Positions 11,230 to 20,789 of a stretch of DNA of 47,672 nt are shown in pieces. The notes below the pieces were generated by a model. The model had not been told where the DNA came from. It saw only the letters and a program-made list of their open reading frames with translations, and did not search any database. Numbering within the stretch: position 1 is the first letter of the stretch; every line of letters begins with the position of its first letter. The DNA is from Phanerochaete sordida (Eukaryota > Basidiomycota > Agaricomycetes > Polyporales > Phanerochaetaceae). The translations under genes were made by a program, and so were the position numbers. The stretch spans positions 1 through 47,672 of the forward strand of contig BPQB01000136.1 of NCBI GenBank assembly GCA_019973155.2. Direction: 5' to 3'.

Positions 11230-11817
11230 TAGTGTTGCCACGGCTTGGCTTGAAAGCGGCTGAGCCAGCCAGCCGAGCCGGTTTTCGAGCCGAGCCGAGC
11301 CAGTCACCGAAAAGCCGCTCAAGCTGCGGCTCGAACGGCTCAAGCTGTTACAGAACGCGCGAAATGTAGATGCGTCGCAACCCTACGCTGCAGATATATT
11401 CTTGGGGAGCGCAAACAAGTACATAGATACTACTTCATCGCTCCAGAACCCTATGAGCCCCATGGGACACCCCGTGCGAGCTCTACGTGCAACACATCGC
11501 GTCCGCGACCAGCTTGGGCGCCAGGCTGCGCTGACAGGCGCCCGCGGCGACTGCTGCTGGAGTATCTCGAGCTGGGACATATTGTTGGGGAACCCACTCG
11601 GTCAAAAATACTCCGACAGGGTTCAATATTAGTACTTCACTTAGTGCCAGCCCCTCCAGATGCAAGGGAAGGCTCAGTCACCCAAAGCCTGCCGCAGAGG
11701 GTTCAAGCCACGGCTCTATTGGCTGGCTGTGGCTCGGCTCGGCTCGGCTCGTCCCAAAATGGCAGAGCCATCAAAAGCCGAGCCATAGCCAAGCTGAGCC
11801 GAGCCGTGGCAACACTA
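11230..11817. mobile_element. 588-bp non-autonomous hAT (MITE), perfect 8-bp duplication
   Basis: Ends are TAGTGTTGCCACGGCT and its reverse complement. The flanking duplication CCTCAGCC (11222-11229 and 11818-11825) is perfect. The subterminal regions are packed with GGCTCGGCTCG and its complement in both halves, a typical hAT transposase-binding arrangement. The centre has no transposase. The intact duplication points to recent insertion. Confidence 0.93.
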
Positions 11818-13783
11818 CCTCAGCCTTCCCGGAAGGGTCGTTCTTGAGAAGATGGTGACCAAGTGCTGCACTCACATGCAGCTCCTCCTCTGGTGTTCCA
11901 GGCTCCGGAGTCATTGCTGCTGGAACAGATGGAGGAACAGAGCGCTTCCCAGCAGGCTTTTGGCGAGGACTCCGCCGCCTTAGAGCTGAGCACAGATCGG
12001 TGAGTGGTTGTTCTCATAGAACATGCATGTCGAGGCTGACTTCTTTTGGCTCTGGCAGACGCAGATGGCTTTGGCATAGAGAACAGCCTTCAAAGGCGGC
12101 AAAGTTGTCAGAGTCCTCAGCGTTGAGGAACAGAGGTCGTTTACGCTTGGCTGCGGGCTCTCACATTCGTCTGGGAGGGGAAGAGCAAGTGAGTTGTCAG
12201 TAAAGATTTGGGCTGGAAGTAAAGGTGCACACCACTGGATGGTCCTGCTGGCCTCTTGCCCTTTCCCTTGCTTCGCTTACAGCCACAGCCAGCTGACAAG
12301 GGCTCATCATCGGAGTCGGAATCAGACTCTATTGCAAATGGTGACCAATTAGACTATGAGAAGATGCAAGATAGTGCTAATATGAGGTAGGATACACGTC
12401 TTTGAGGTCGGATCTAGCTGCACGATGCTTCCCCTTGCGAATGGCTGGGACATTGCTGATGCTCACCGCGATCTTTTGTTTGGGAGTGCACTCTTGTTCG
12501 TCATTGCAGCTGTCAAACTCCGAAGCTGAGTAGTCGTAAAGCTCAATGTCGCTGCTGAGCTACTGCAATCTGCTGCCCATGATCTATATATGTTGCTCTT
12601 GATACCAGGGTTGGTTCCTTAGCAGGATGTGAGTCATCTGCTGGGTACTACGCAAATATAACACTACTCACCAAGATACAGAATATACTGCCTCCACGCC
12701 CTCTCCTTCTTTGGAGCTACATTGTACATGTTCTGCGCTGTGAACCAATCAGGCTCATGAAGGACGACCTTACTGCGGTAACTGCTGAGGAGTATTAAGG
12801 AACTGGCGACGGTAGACATGTCCTGTCACTCAAGATCTTGGAACCACGGGTTCTTTACAGTCAGGTGATCCTCCAGTGCAAGAAATAGTGCAAGCAGCGT
12901 CTTGGTCAATGTCCTGGGACTGTCAGAAGAGCTGTGGTCATCTGGTCGTGGACCACAAGCCTAGATTGCTTAAGCTGCGACATCTGGTTTGCCTTCGGTA
13001 GCACTTTGTCGACGAGCTGAAACCTTCTCTTGTTGCAGGAGTAGCGCTACACATTCTGGTGAGCAGAACAGATGCACAATATAAGCACTACTCACCACCA
13101 TTGCAGGGATTACCACAATTTGCCTATCTGGAAGAGCTTGTTAGTGGTGAAAGACAACGGCGTAGCGACAGACTAGCTGACGGGTAAGCAAATCTATTGC
13201 AGCATCAGTCTGACCTTGCATTGGCGATGGGTCTTTTTGCTGTCTCCCTTACGGTTTTTGGTCTCCAGGCAAGCCTAATGTACTGCACGTACACAGGTGG
13301 TGCGCGGGGAGTGTAGGAGCTTTTGGGTTTCCTGAACTTCGCCTTTGCCATCTGACGTCTCTCAGGTGCTGTTGGTAACACCACTGCTGGTACCCGAGCC
13401 AGAGGACGTGGATGCTGAAGGGCCATATTTTTTATTGGTGGCCGCAGTGCGCGCAGTGCACCCTGGTTCCCTGTCACAGGGCCTTCCAGCTAGAGCAGGT
13501 GCAGGTGGTTTCCGTCTCCGAGTCGACCTCGGTGCGGGCCATGTCTGCTAGGCCAATGGAAGGGCAGTAAAGAAGCAAGGGATAGTGGACTAGGGATATG
13601 GAGAACAGGTCGGTGAGTGTCAAATCCAGGACACCGCAGCTTATGTAAGGCCTCTCCTGCACAGCAATCTGATCACCTTTTTCTCATAGATCTCTGGATT
13701 TATCGCTCAATTCTCGAGACTGTACAGAAAGTAGGACATCACATGCAAGCCTTTCACCTAGTGTTCAGCATGTCTCCCTCATA

Positions 13784-14164
13784 CTGTAGCGGAGTGTACG
13801 GTACAAACCGTAACGCATAACGGGCCCTCAGTTTGGTTGGTAATTGCGGTATGTTCCGTAACGCGTAATGGTGGCTCAGTTTGTAGCAATGAAATTGTAA
13901 TATACACTTGATTTAATTAGTAGTGTACGAACCCTCTACAGTGGCCTTCGAAAGCTGCTCCGCATTGCCTAATGTCTGGAAACCTTCAGAAGCAGCTTTA
14001 TCGCAAAAATCTAAGCTATAATGCCCCTTCTCTGGGGGTAACAACAGCGGTTTGGTCGGTAATTCGAGTATGTCACGCATAACGGGGCATCTGGTTTGTA
14101 GCGTGGAGGGCAAGTCAGTGCGTAACGCATCTGACCCCGGTTTGTACCGTACACTCCGCTACAG
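13784..14164. mobile_element. 381-bp MITE (copy 2), TA target duplication
   Basis: Same length as the copy at 1982-2362 and, read on the opposite strand, differs from it by only about two bases that I can find. Flanked by TA at 13782-13783 and 14165-14166. It lies at the start of a probable intron (GTATGAGG...TACAG) of the unrecognised minus-strand gene. Confidence 0.92.
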
Positions 14165-14584
14165 TACTGCCTCAGGCAATGAAATAACATGTTCTTTGCC
14201 GCCTCTTTTACCGACACGCAGCGTTTTGTAGGCCTCATACCCGCTCTCCCTGAGCTCATCTGGGAGTACTTCGTACCTGCTGGGCAAGCTTGGCTCAGCA
14301 AGATATGTGTTCAAGGTATTTGAAAGAATCGAGGCCTGTCAGCTTCAAATGGGGCTGCGCCATCTGGCACAGGCACAGGCGGATGGTGAACGTGCTCTTG
14401 CCGCCCATGGGCAATTTACTGCTCCAGGCTCTTGTTCTGCTCAGATAGGTGGCCGAAGCCGTTGTTCTCTGAGTCATCTTCCTCTAGAGGGTTCCCTGCC
14501 CCTGACCGTCCTCTTCGTGGGCGGCCAAAGAAACCGTAACATTGATTGATCACATCAGGATGGAGGCCTTCGCAGTCATGGTTG

Positions 14585-14960
14585 TGTTATTGTGGGAGGT
14601 GTACTCGACCACTGAGACGCTCCGGAGCACATACTGGTGGTGGTGGATGAGCAACTGAGTGTATTGAGACGAGGAGTGGCTACTGATCTGGTGGTGGTGG
14701 ATGACCAACTGAAGGCCCAAGACCGCCCCACCAGGGTTTTTAACTACGCTGATCCGGCGCTAATCAGGTCGACGCACAGAGGAAGAACGGAAAAAGCGCT
14801 ACAAAGGAACGGATAAACCTAGGAGAAAGGAAAGGTGAAAGACAATAAGACAAAGGAATGTCCAAAAAGGAAAGTGCCATTGAAGTGAGTGGGACCAAGG
14901 CCCAGACCGAGTCCATGGGGCCACTGAGGCGGAGGGGTGCCTGCAGCACGCACTCCAACA
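14585..14960 (-). repeat. Copia LTR in reverse orientation
   Basis: A 376-bp LTR running from TGTTGGAGTG at 14960 to the end CACAATAACA (minus strand) at 14585. It carries the same internal tandem duplication of a GTTGCTCATCCACC-containing unit as the LTR at 15028-15403, which the LTRs at 18705 and 10459 lack. Flanks do not show a matching 5-bp duplication (GGTTG on the left, CGAGA on the right). Confidence 0.85.
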
Positions 14961-15027
14961 CGAGAAGAGGTAGTTGGAGTTCAGTAGAGTGCTGCATGTA
15001 CCGGAGCTTGGCTCCAACCTCTTCTCG

Positions 15028-15403
15028 TGTTGGAGTGCGTGCTGCAGGCACCTCTCCGCCTCAGTGGCCCCATGGACTCGGTCTGGGCCTTGGTGCCACT
15101 CCCTTCAGTGGCACCTTCCTTTTGGGACATTCCTTTGTCTTATTGTCTTTCACCTTTCCTTTGTCCTCGGTTTATCCGTTCCTTTGTAGCGCTTTCTCCG
15201 TTCTTCCTCTGTGCATTGACCTGATTAGCGCCGGATTAGCGTAGATATAAACCCTGGTGGGGCGGACTTGGGCCTTCAGTTGCTCATCCACCACCACCAG
15301 GTCAGTAGCCACTCCTCGTCTCAATATCATCAGTTGCTCATCCACCACCACCAGTGTGTGCTCCGGAGCGTCTCAGTGGTCGAGTACACCTCCCACTCCA
15401 ACA
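15028..15403 (+). repeat. Solo copia LTR nested in copia coding sequence
   Basis: Starts TGTTGGAGTG and ends CACTCCAACA, perfect 10-bp inverted ends. It is flanked by a perfect 5-bp duplication TCTCG (15023-15027 and 15404-15408), the size expected for copia integrase. Removing it with one duplication joins GSNLFS to VLYLARH in frame. It is therefore a secondary insertion of the same family, reduced to one LTR by LTR-LTR recombination. A TATAAACC box lies near 15247. Confidence 0.9.
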
Positions 15404-16597
15404 TCTCGGTCCTGTATCTCGCTCGCCACCGCGGTTTCACAATCCACATCTATTCTGACCGCATGGACTTTGACCGGGAGGGCTACACTCTGTGCGAAGA
15501 TCGACGCCTCCAACACGGCCTACCTCGATGGCAAGGTCGTCTCTGCGCCCCAGGCTGCCCTGTCTGCCTCTGCTTCGACTCTTCCTCTCGATGAGTCCCT
15601 CTGGCACCGTCGCTTCGCTCACACGCACCTGCAGAGCATCCGAAACCTTGCCAAGGGCCAGCTAGTCTCTGGTATGCACCTGGACTCGAAGCAGGAGGCT
15701 GACTCCATCTGTGAGCCCTGTCTCTCTGGCAAGCTCAACGTTGCGCCGTTCCCCTCGTCGCAATCTCGTGCCTGCAAGCCACTTAAGCTCGTTCACTCGG
15801 ACGTCCACGGCCCTCTCCCTGTCTGCACCGCCTCTGGCTACCGCTACTGGATCACCTTCATCGACGATTCGACGCGGCTGCGCTCGGTTCTCCTGCTGAA
15901 GACCAAGGGGGAGGCGACCTCTGCCTTCAAGCAGTTCAAAGCCTTCGCTGAGAACGAGACTAACGAGCGCATTGGCACTCTGCGCGACGACAAGGGCGGC
16001 GAGTACATGTCCAAGGAGCTCGATGACTTCTGCAGCGAGCACGGCATCCAGCGCCAGCACACTGTGCGCAACATGCCACAGAAAAACGGCGTCGCTGAGC
16101 GGTTCAACCACGTTCTCTCTGAGGGGATCACTGCCATGCTCTCTGAAGCTGGCCTGCCTCCGTCGTTCTGGGGCGAAGCTCTGTCCGCTCTGGTCCACGT
16201 TCTCAACCGTTGTCCGACCTCTGCTCTGCCGGACAAGACCCCCTTCGAGGCCTTCTATGGCCACAAGCCGGACGTCTCTCATCTGCGCATCTGGGGCTGC
16301 GTCGCTTATGTGCATGTGCAGAAGGACAAGCGCGGTGCGCTAGGCTCTCACATGGAGAAGTGCATCTTCATTGGTTATCCACCAGGCTACAAGGGCTGGA
16401 AGTTCTACAACCCCTCTACCAAGAAGGCAATGATCTCTGAGCGCGCCATCTTCGACGAGCGGTACCTTCCTGGCCTGAAGAACTGGCCCAACAGCGTGCC
16501 TAGTGCTGCCCACCCACCCTTGTACCCAGTCAGCACTCCTGCATCGCCTGAGTTACACTCTGTCTCGCCCTCTGAGAATTCCCAGCAGCCTCGTCTT
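15404..16597 (+). pseudogene. Copia GAG-pre-integrase and integrase
   Basis: After the solo LTR the frame reads VLYLARHRGFTIHIYSD, the end of the GAG-pre-integrase region, then shifts frame near 15480-15495. The integrase follows. Its zinc-binding part has HRRFAHTHL and CEPCLSGK (His and Cys pairs). The catalytic core has Asp in LVHSDVHGPLP, Asp in TLRDDKGGEYMS and Glu in NGVAERFNHV, the D-D-E triad of copia integrases. The chromodomain-less C-terminal part has GCVAYVHVQKDKR and FIGYPPGYKGWKFYNP. The frame runs into the inversion breakpoint at 16598-16605. From there the apparent ORF continues for about 15 codons of antisense sequence to a stop at 16651. Confidence 0.85.
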
Positions 16598-16605
16598 GGG
16601 GAGGG

Positions 16606-18408
16606 GAGAGGTTGTATCCGAATTCCTCGAGGAGATTCCGCATCCACATGATGTCCCGGCCGGCCTGGTTCGCTGCAACGTACTCTGCCTCGGTGGTAGA
16701 GTGTGTGACTATGCCCTGCAACTTGCTGCTCCAGTCTACTGCGCCAGTACCCATCATGTCGATGTAGACACCAGTGGATCGCAGTGGGTCGCTGTCACCG
16801 GCATAGTCGGATTTCGAGTAAGTCACAAACAATTCCGTCGTGGCAGCAGGACCGTAGGTGAGCTGCAAGTCCTGTGATCCTTTGAGATAGCGGAACAGGT
16901 GCTTAACAGCTTGCCAGTGGGCCTGGCCGGGGATTGAGTTGAAGCGAGCGAGGACTGAGACGGTGTAGGCGATGTCAGGACGAGTGCAGGTGGCGAGGAA
17001 CATGAGTGAGCCAACAGCGTTGATGTAGGGTAGGGATTGCATGGCAGTGCGTTCTGCTGGTGTGGAAGGGCAGTCTTCAGAGGACAAGCGGCGACCGGGG
17101 TCCATGGGAGTCTGCACAGAGGCGCAGGAGTCGAACCCATAGCGCTCCAGCATGTCGATGATGTACTGTCGCTGAGAGAGCATGATGCGGCGGTTGGGGC
17201 GGTCCCTGGTAATCGAAATACCGAGGAGAGACGAGGTGTCTCCGAGATCGCGCAGCTTGTAGACCTTGGAGAGCTCTTGGACAAAGCGGTCGGCCTCTGC
17301 AGCGTCGTTGGAGGCAATGGTGATGTCGTCAATGAAGACAGGCACGATGATGCGGATGTTACCGCGGCGAGAGAGGTAGAGGGATGGGTCAGACTTGAGT
17401 CTGATGAAGCCCGAATCGCGCAGCGTCGCGTGCAGAGTCTTGTTCCAGACATTGCCAGCCTGCTTGAGGCCATAGAGAGCCTTGCGGAGGCGGAGGACCC
17501 AGCCAGGCTTGCCAAAGTGGAAGCCCTCAGGTTGCTGCATGTAGACTTCCTCCTTGAGCACGCCGTTGGTGTAGGCGTTGGAGATGTCGAGCGAGCGGAG
17601 GTAGAGGTCCTCGAGAGCGGACAAGCAGAGGGTGATGCGGACAGAGGCCATGCGCACTGTAGGGGCGAAGGTTTCGAAGTAGTCGAAGCCAGGGCGCTGT
17701 GCATAGCCCTTGATGACGAGCCTGGCCTTGTAGCGTTCGAGTTCGCCGTCGGTGAGGAACTTCTGCGTGAATACCCAGCGATTGCCGATGGCCTTCTTGC
17801 CCGGAGGCAGAGGGCATGGCTCCCAAGTGCCGTTGGCAATGAGAGCATCAAGCTCTGCTTGTGCTGCGGCCCGCCAGTCCTCTGCGTCGTTGCGCTTCAT
17901 CGCCGCACCATAGATCGCCGGCCAGGCGTTCTGTCCAGAGGAGGCCTTGAGACAGAGCTCGTCAGTGGATGCATCAGAGAGCGGCACTTCCTGGTCCTCG
18001 TTGATGTCCTGCATAAGCTCCTCAGGATTAGGAGGATCCTGAGGTGCAGGCTCGGGAGCAGCAGCAGGCTGGACCTTCCACCACTCGCCAGGAGGCTTGA
18101 CATTGCGCTTGGGGCGACGTTCGGCCAGCGATGGCTCAGAAGGCTCGCGTTGGAGACCACTAGGGCCGGCCTGGGGCTCAGAGGGCGCTGCAGAGCGAGA
18201 GCGAGAGCGTTGGGGCTGCCTGCCACGAGTAGAGGCTGGCTTGCCGCGGCCTCGAGCCGGTGGAGCGGCAGGTGGCGGAGGCGAGCGTGTTGGGGACGGC
18301 GAGGGAGCCCTCGAACGGACAGGCGACGGAGAGCGTGCCGGCTCAGGTACTGGAGGCTGGTTCTGTGGCGGTAGAGGCGCAGCAGGCTCGGGTTGAGGAT
18401 CAACAGAG
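16606..18408 (-). pseudogene. Copia reverse transcriptase/RNase H (inverted segment)
   Basis: The minus-strand frame contains a Pro/Ser/Arg-rich linker (about 18380-18090), then a full copia RT. Recognisable blocks are NRWVFTQKF, RYKARLVIKGYAQRPG, FAPTVRMASVR, LDISNAYTNG, KALYGLKQAGNVWNK and the polymerase site FIDDITI (usually YVDD in copia). LGISITRD and SLMFLATCTRPDIAYTVS follow. RNase H has YAGDSD, STGVYI and THSTTEAEYVA, and ends EEFGYNLSP at the breakpoint. The frame is open over 600 residues. It lies in opposite orientation to the integrase before it and the RNase H end after it. The ATG at 18491 belongs to sequence beyond the breakpoint, so the true frame would be continuous with integrase. 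Confidence 0.9.
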
Positions 18409-18416
18409 CCCTCCCC

Positions 18417-18682
18417 CACACTGTTCATGGACAACAACTCGGCCATCGCGGTTGCCAAGAACCCGGAGCGCTCTTGGTGACTCAAACACATCCAGCTGCG
18501 CCTGTACCTGGCTGCGCGATGTCTTTGAGCAGGGCCTGATCAACCCGCACCAGGTGCAGACCAACTGGATGCTTGCAGATGTCCTCACCAAGGCACTGCC
18601 CCCGGTCAAGGTCACTGCACTGCGCCGGCTCCTGGGCTTGAAGTTGACTTGCGGGTTCTGGGGGGAGCTGCATGCATGCTGA
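18417..18682 (+). pseudogene. Copia RNase H C-terminal end
   Basis: Just past the right breakpoint the plus strand reads TLFMDNNSAIAVAKNPE, the conserved RNase H active-site region (catalytic Asp in MDNNSA), then a TGA at 18478-18480. After a frameshift it continues with WLRDVFEQGLINPHQV and ADVLTKALPPVKV, the usual C-terminus of copia polyproteins, ending at 18682 shortly before the polypurine tract. Confidence 0.85.
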
Positions 18683-18689
18683 GACGTGC

Positions 18690-18704
18690 TGCATCAGGGG
18701 GGAG
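18690..18704 (+). promoter_or_regulatory. Polypurine tract (plus-strand primer)
   Basis: The run CAGGGGGGAG lies immediately before the TGTTGG start of the 3' LTR, the position of the polypurine tract that primes plus-strand DNA synthesis in LTR retrotransposons. Confidence 0.75.
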
Positions 18705-19026
18705 TGTTGGAGTGCGTGCTGCAGGCACCTCTCCGCCTCAGTGGCCACATGGACTTGGTCTGGGCCATGGTGCCACTCACTTCAGTGGCACTTTCCCTTT
18801 GGGGCATTCCTTTGTCTTATTGTCTTTCACCTTTCCTTTCTCCTAGGTTTATCCGTTCCTTTGTAGCGCTTTTTCCGTTCTTCCTCTGTGCATTGATCTG
18901 ATTAGCGCCGGATTTGCGTAGTTATAAACCCTGGTGGGGCGGTCTTGGGCCTTCGTTTGCTCATCCACCACCACCAGTGTGTGCTCCGGAGCATCTCTGT
19001 GGTCGAGTACACCTCCCACAATAACA
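18705..19026 (+). repeat. Copia 3' LTR
   Basis: 322 bp from TGTTGGAGTG to CACAATAACA. It lacks the internal tandem duplication present in the two LTRs at 14585 and 15028, so those two form a sub-family. A TATAAACCCTGG promoter-like box lies at about 18924. The next base, 19027, is already hAT coding sequence. Confidence 0.88.
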
Positions 19027-19548
19027 TGGATCGCTTGCCAGCACTGCTCGTACAACATTGTGCAAGTCCCGAAGCTTCTTGAGCTCTTTCGAATGCTCAA
19101 CGCCAAGGTTGAGGTTCCCCGCCCTACCACCATCTCGCGCGACATTCGTGAGATCTTTACGATCGCGCGGGAGGCGGTGGGGAAGATGCTCCAGGTACGT
19201 CTGGTACCTCTCATTGCATTTGTTACGCTCACGTCTCCCCGGTAGACACACCCCGGTCGTCCCCATCTCTGCCTCGACGGATGGACGTTCCCAAACGTGA
19301 TATCCTTCTTGGGTATCACAGTCCATCGTCTCCATGAAGGCAAAGCCGAGACGTTCATCCTTGACTTCGTCAAGTTGATCAAGTCTCACACCAGCGTATA
19401 TCTTTCGCAACAACTCACCACGCGCCTTAAGGTGTACGGTATCAAGGATAAGGTGTGTATCATACATCTTCACACATGTATCGCGACTCACTATCCTTAT
19501 AGATTCTTGACATTACTGCGGTCAATGCGTCGAACAACAGCACATTCG

Positions 19549-20789
19549 TCAGGAAAACCTAGGCTAGATTATCACTACCTATAAGCGGTTATAATGCCCA
19601 TAAGGTCCATAAGCACTAGGGGGGGATTATAACCGACCATAACTTTGACAGTCTTTCCCTGAGCGTGCATAATCATGACCCGGGCACTTATAAGCATACC
19701 CAGGGCAATTATAATCACGTCGGCGTGATTATGCGCGATCATAACCGTGCCCGGGCAAAAGAGGTACAAAAAGGGTGTTCGGACACCCCGATGCTATCAT
19801 CCATTGACACTTTTCATGCTATCACCGAGCATCGCTGCCGTCATGCCTGCAACGTTGCTGCAACCGGGATCCGAACCAGGAGCCTCCGGCATTGCCAACG
19901 GTACGTTCTTACCACTTTGCCATCTGTCCGATACTTCCCAAGGAGTCAGCAGATACATATCCCCACATCTTCAAGGCTGCCCGCGCACTAGGCATCGTCA
20001 ACGGTGTGTTGCTCCCATTGGACAGCATGTCTTCTGAGCACTTTATAGAACAAACTATGCTGGCTCCGCGCGAGCCGCCGACACTTTCTCCACATGGACT
20101 GCATCACCTTTCCAGGCTCCACTTTTGCGCTGTAGATGGCGATCGGCGCACTGGCGCACACGGCACTCATTACAGTATCACGTTTGCTGATGCTCTACGC
20201 CACTTCGGAGGAGGCCTAGCACGTTGGCGAAATTTCTTGACAGGAGCAGTGACTCGAGTGAGTTTGAGGTGATGAGCGTGTCCCGCACCTTGCAATAAGT
20301 GGCGGCTAATACTAGCTAGCAAGGCGGGCACAAAGTGGGCTTGGCATGTGAAGGTATGTTAGGGTAGAGCTGTGCGGTACACCAAATGTGCAGATGCCAT
20401 GGATGTACAAGATAATGCTGTCCAGGGTTCAATAGGAGAAAGCCGCTTGATATGGGGCCAGACCCACGATATGAGTGGTTATATCGATGTCATGAGGTTT
20501 TATAAGCATCTATGCGTGATTATAACATCTCGTGCGTGCTTTGATCACTCATAATCAGCGTCGAGCCAAGTATGAGCACCCATATCTGCGCATTATCACA
20601 TACAGAGCTCATATAATCGTCCATAATCACCTCGGAGGCCTTTATAATCATGCATAATCGTCCCAGGTCCCAATATAACCACTGCAGTCACGATTGTTTG
20701 CAGATACAGGGCCTTATAGGCAGGAGCTTGCATGATTATAATGGCCATAATGTTTGTAATCAAGTATAACCCAGCCCAAGTTTTCCTGA
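19549..20789. mobile_element. 1.24-kb non-autonomous TIR element in hAT
   Basis: Inverted ends TCAGGAAAACCTAGGCT (19549-19565) and the reverse complement of TCAGGAAAACTTGGGCT (20773-20789) enclose the insertion. Both subterminal regions (19575-19760 and 20440-20765) carry dozens of TATAATC/ATAAGC/ATTATG units in both orientations. No target duplication is evident (flanks CACATTCG and TGTTGGTC). The hAT frame breaks exactly here, between NASNNST and LMLVANFG. No transposase is encoded. Confidence 0.75.
19857..19929 (-). repeat. tRNA-like (SINE-like) sequence with A and B boxes
   Basis: On the minus strand TGGCAAAGTGG (19912-19922) matches the RNA polymerase III A box and GGTTCGGATCC (19867-19877) matches the B box, at normal tRNA spacing. 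The acceptor stem and anticodon stem do not pair properly, so it is not a functional tRNA. A tRNA-derived SINE head or tRNA pseudogene is the simplest reading. It sits inside the 1.24-kb TIR element. Confidence 0.45.

Larger units (their letters stand above)
11142..14574 (-). pseudogene. Unrecognised multi-exon gene with two nested MITEs
   Basis: Minus-strand exon-like blocks run from about 14330 to 11142. The first reads SLPSRYEVLPDELRESGYEA and GKRGGKEHVISLPEA. A Cys/His-rich block (TCTCSSWKAL, VHCAHC) lies near 13500-13440. A block FLALEDHLTVKNPWFQDLE and SLILLSSYRSKVVLHEPDWF lies near 12890-12720. The C-terminal part is acidic and Ser-rich (LYDYSASEFDSCNDEQ, SDSDSDDEPLSAGCGCK) and ends NNNNNDIIDLT at 11142. 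Many short GT-AG introns are plausible. One TIR element with an 8-bp duplication (11230-11817) sits in the last exon, and removing it gives KAEDGTGSG in frame. The 381-bp MITE sits next to a probable splice donor. Several in-frame stops suggest decay. No family is recognised, and it could be a host gene or a transposon's accessory gene. Confidence 0.45.
14585..15403. repeat. Head-to-head LTR palindrome
   Basis: Two nearly identical LTRs in opposite orientation, plus 16-19 bp of copia coding sequence next to each (CGAGAAGAGG at 14961 and CCTCTTCTCG ending 15027), form inverted arms of about 395 bp around a loop of about 30 bp. The loop still encodes part of the copia motif VLHVPELGSNLFS. See the finding on its likely origin. 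Confidence 0.85.
14961..19026 (+). mobile_element. Ty1/copia retrotransposon, 5'-truncated and rearranged
   Basis: On the plus strand the order is GAG-pre-integrase (from 14983), a nested solo LTR, integrase, an inverted segment carrying reverse transcriptase and most of RNase H, the end of RNase H, a polypurine tract and the 3' LTR. Gag, protease and the original 5' LTR are missing. Damage includes a frameshift near 15480-15495, a stop at 18478-18480 and a frameshift near 18500. Copia elements replicate by reverse transcription in cytoplasmic particles followed by integration; this copy cannot encode a working polyprotein as it stands. The 3' LTR abuts a hAT transposase gene, whose N-terminal part is absent. 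Confidence 0.88.

Noticed and set aside
14858..15244. Overlapping ORFs in the LTR palindrome
   Set aside because: They exist because LTR sequence is repeated and read on both strands; they recur wherever the LTR occurs.
15662..16315. 217-codon minus-strand ORF
   Set aside because: Antisense shadow of the copia integrase.
17037..18374. 445-codon plus-strand ORF
   Set aside because: It is the antisense of the copia reverse transcriptase, which has all expected motifs on the minus strand; the antisense frame has none.
19857..19929. Functional tRNA gene
   Set aside because: A and B boxes are good, but the acceptor and anticodon stems do not pair, and no clear anticodon can be assigned.
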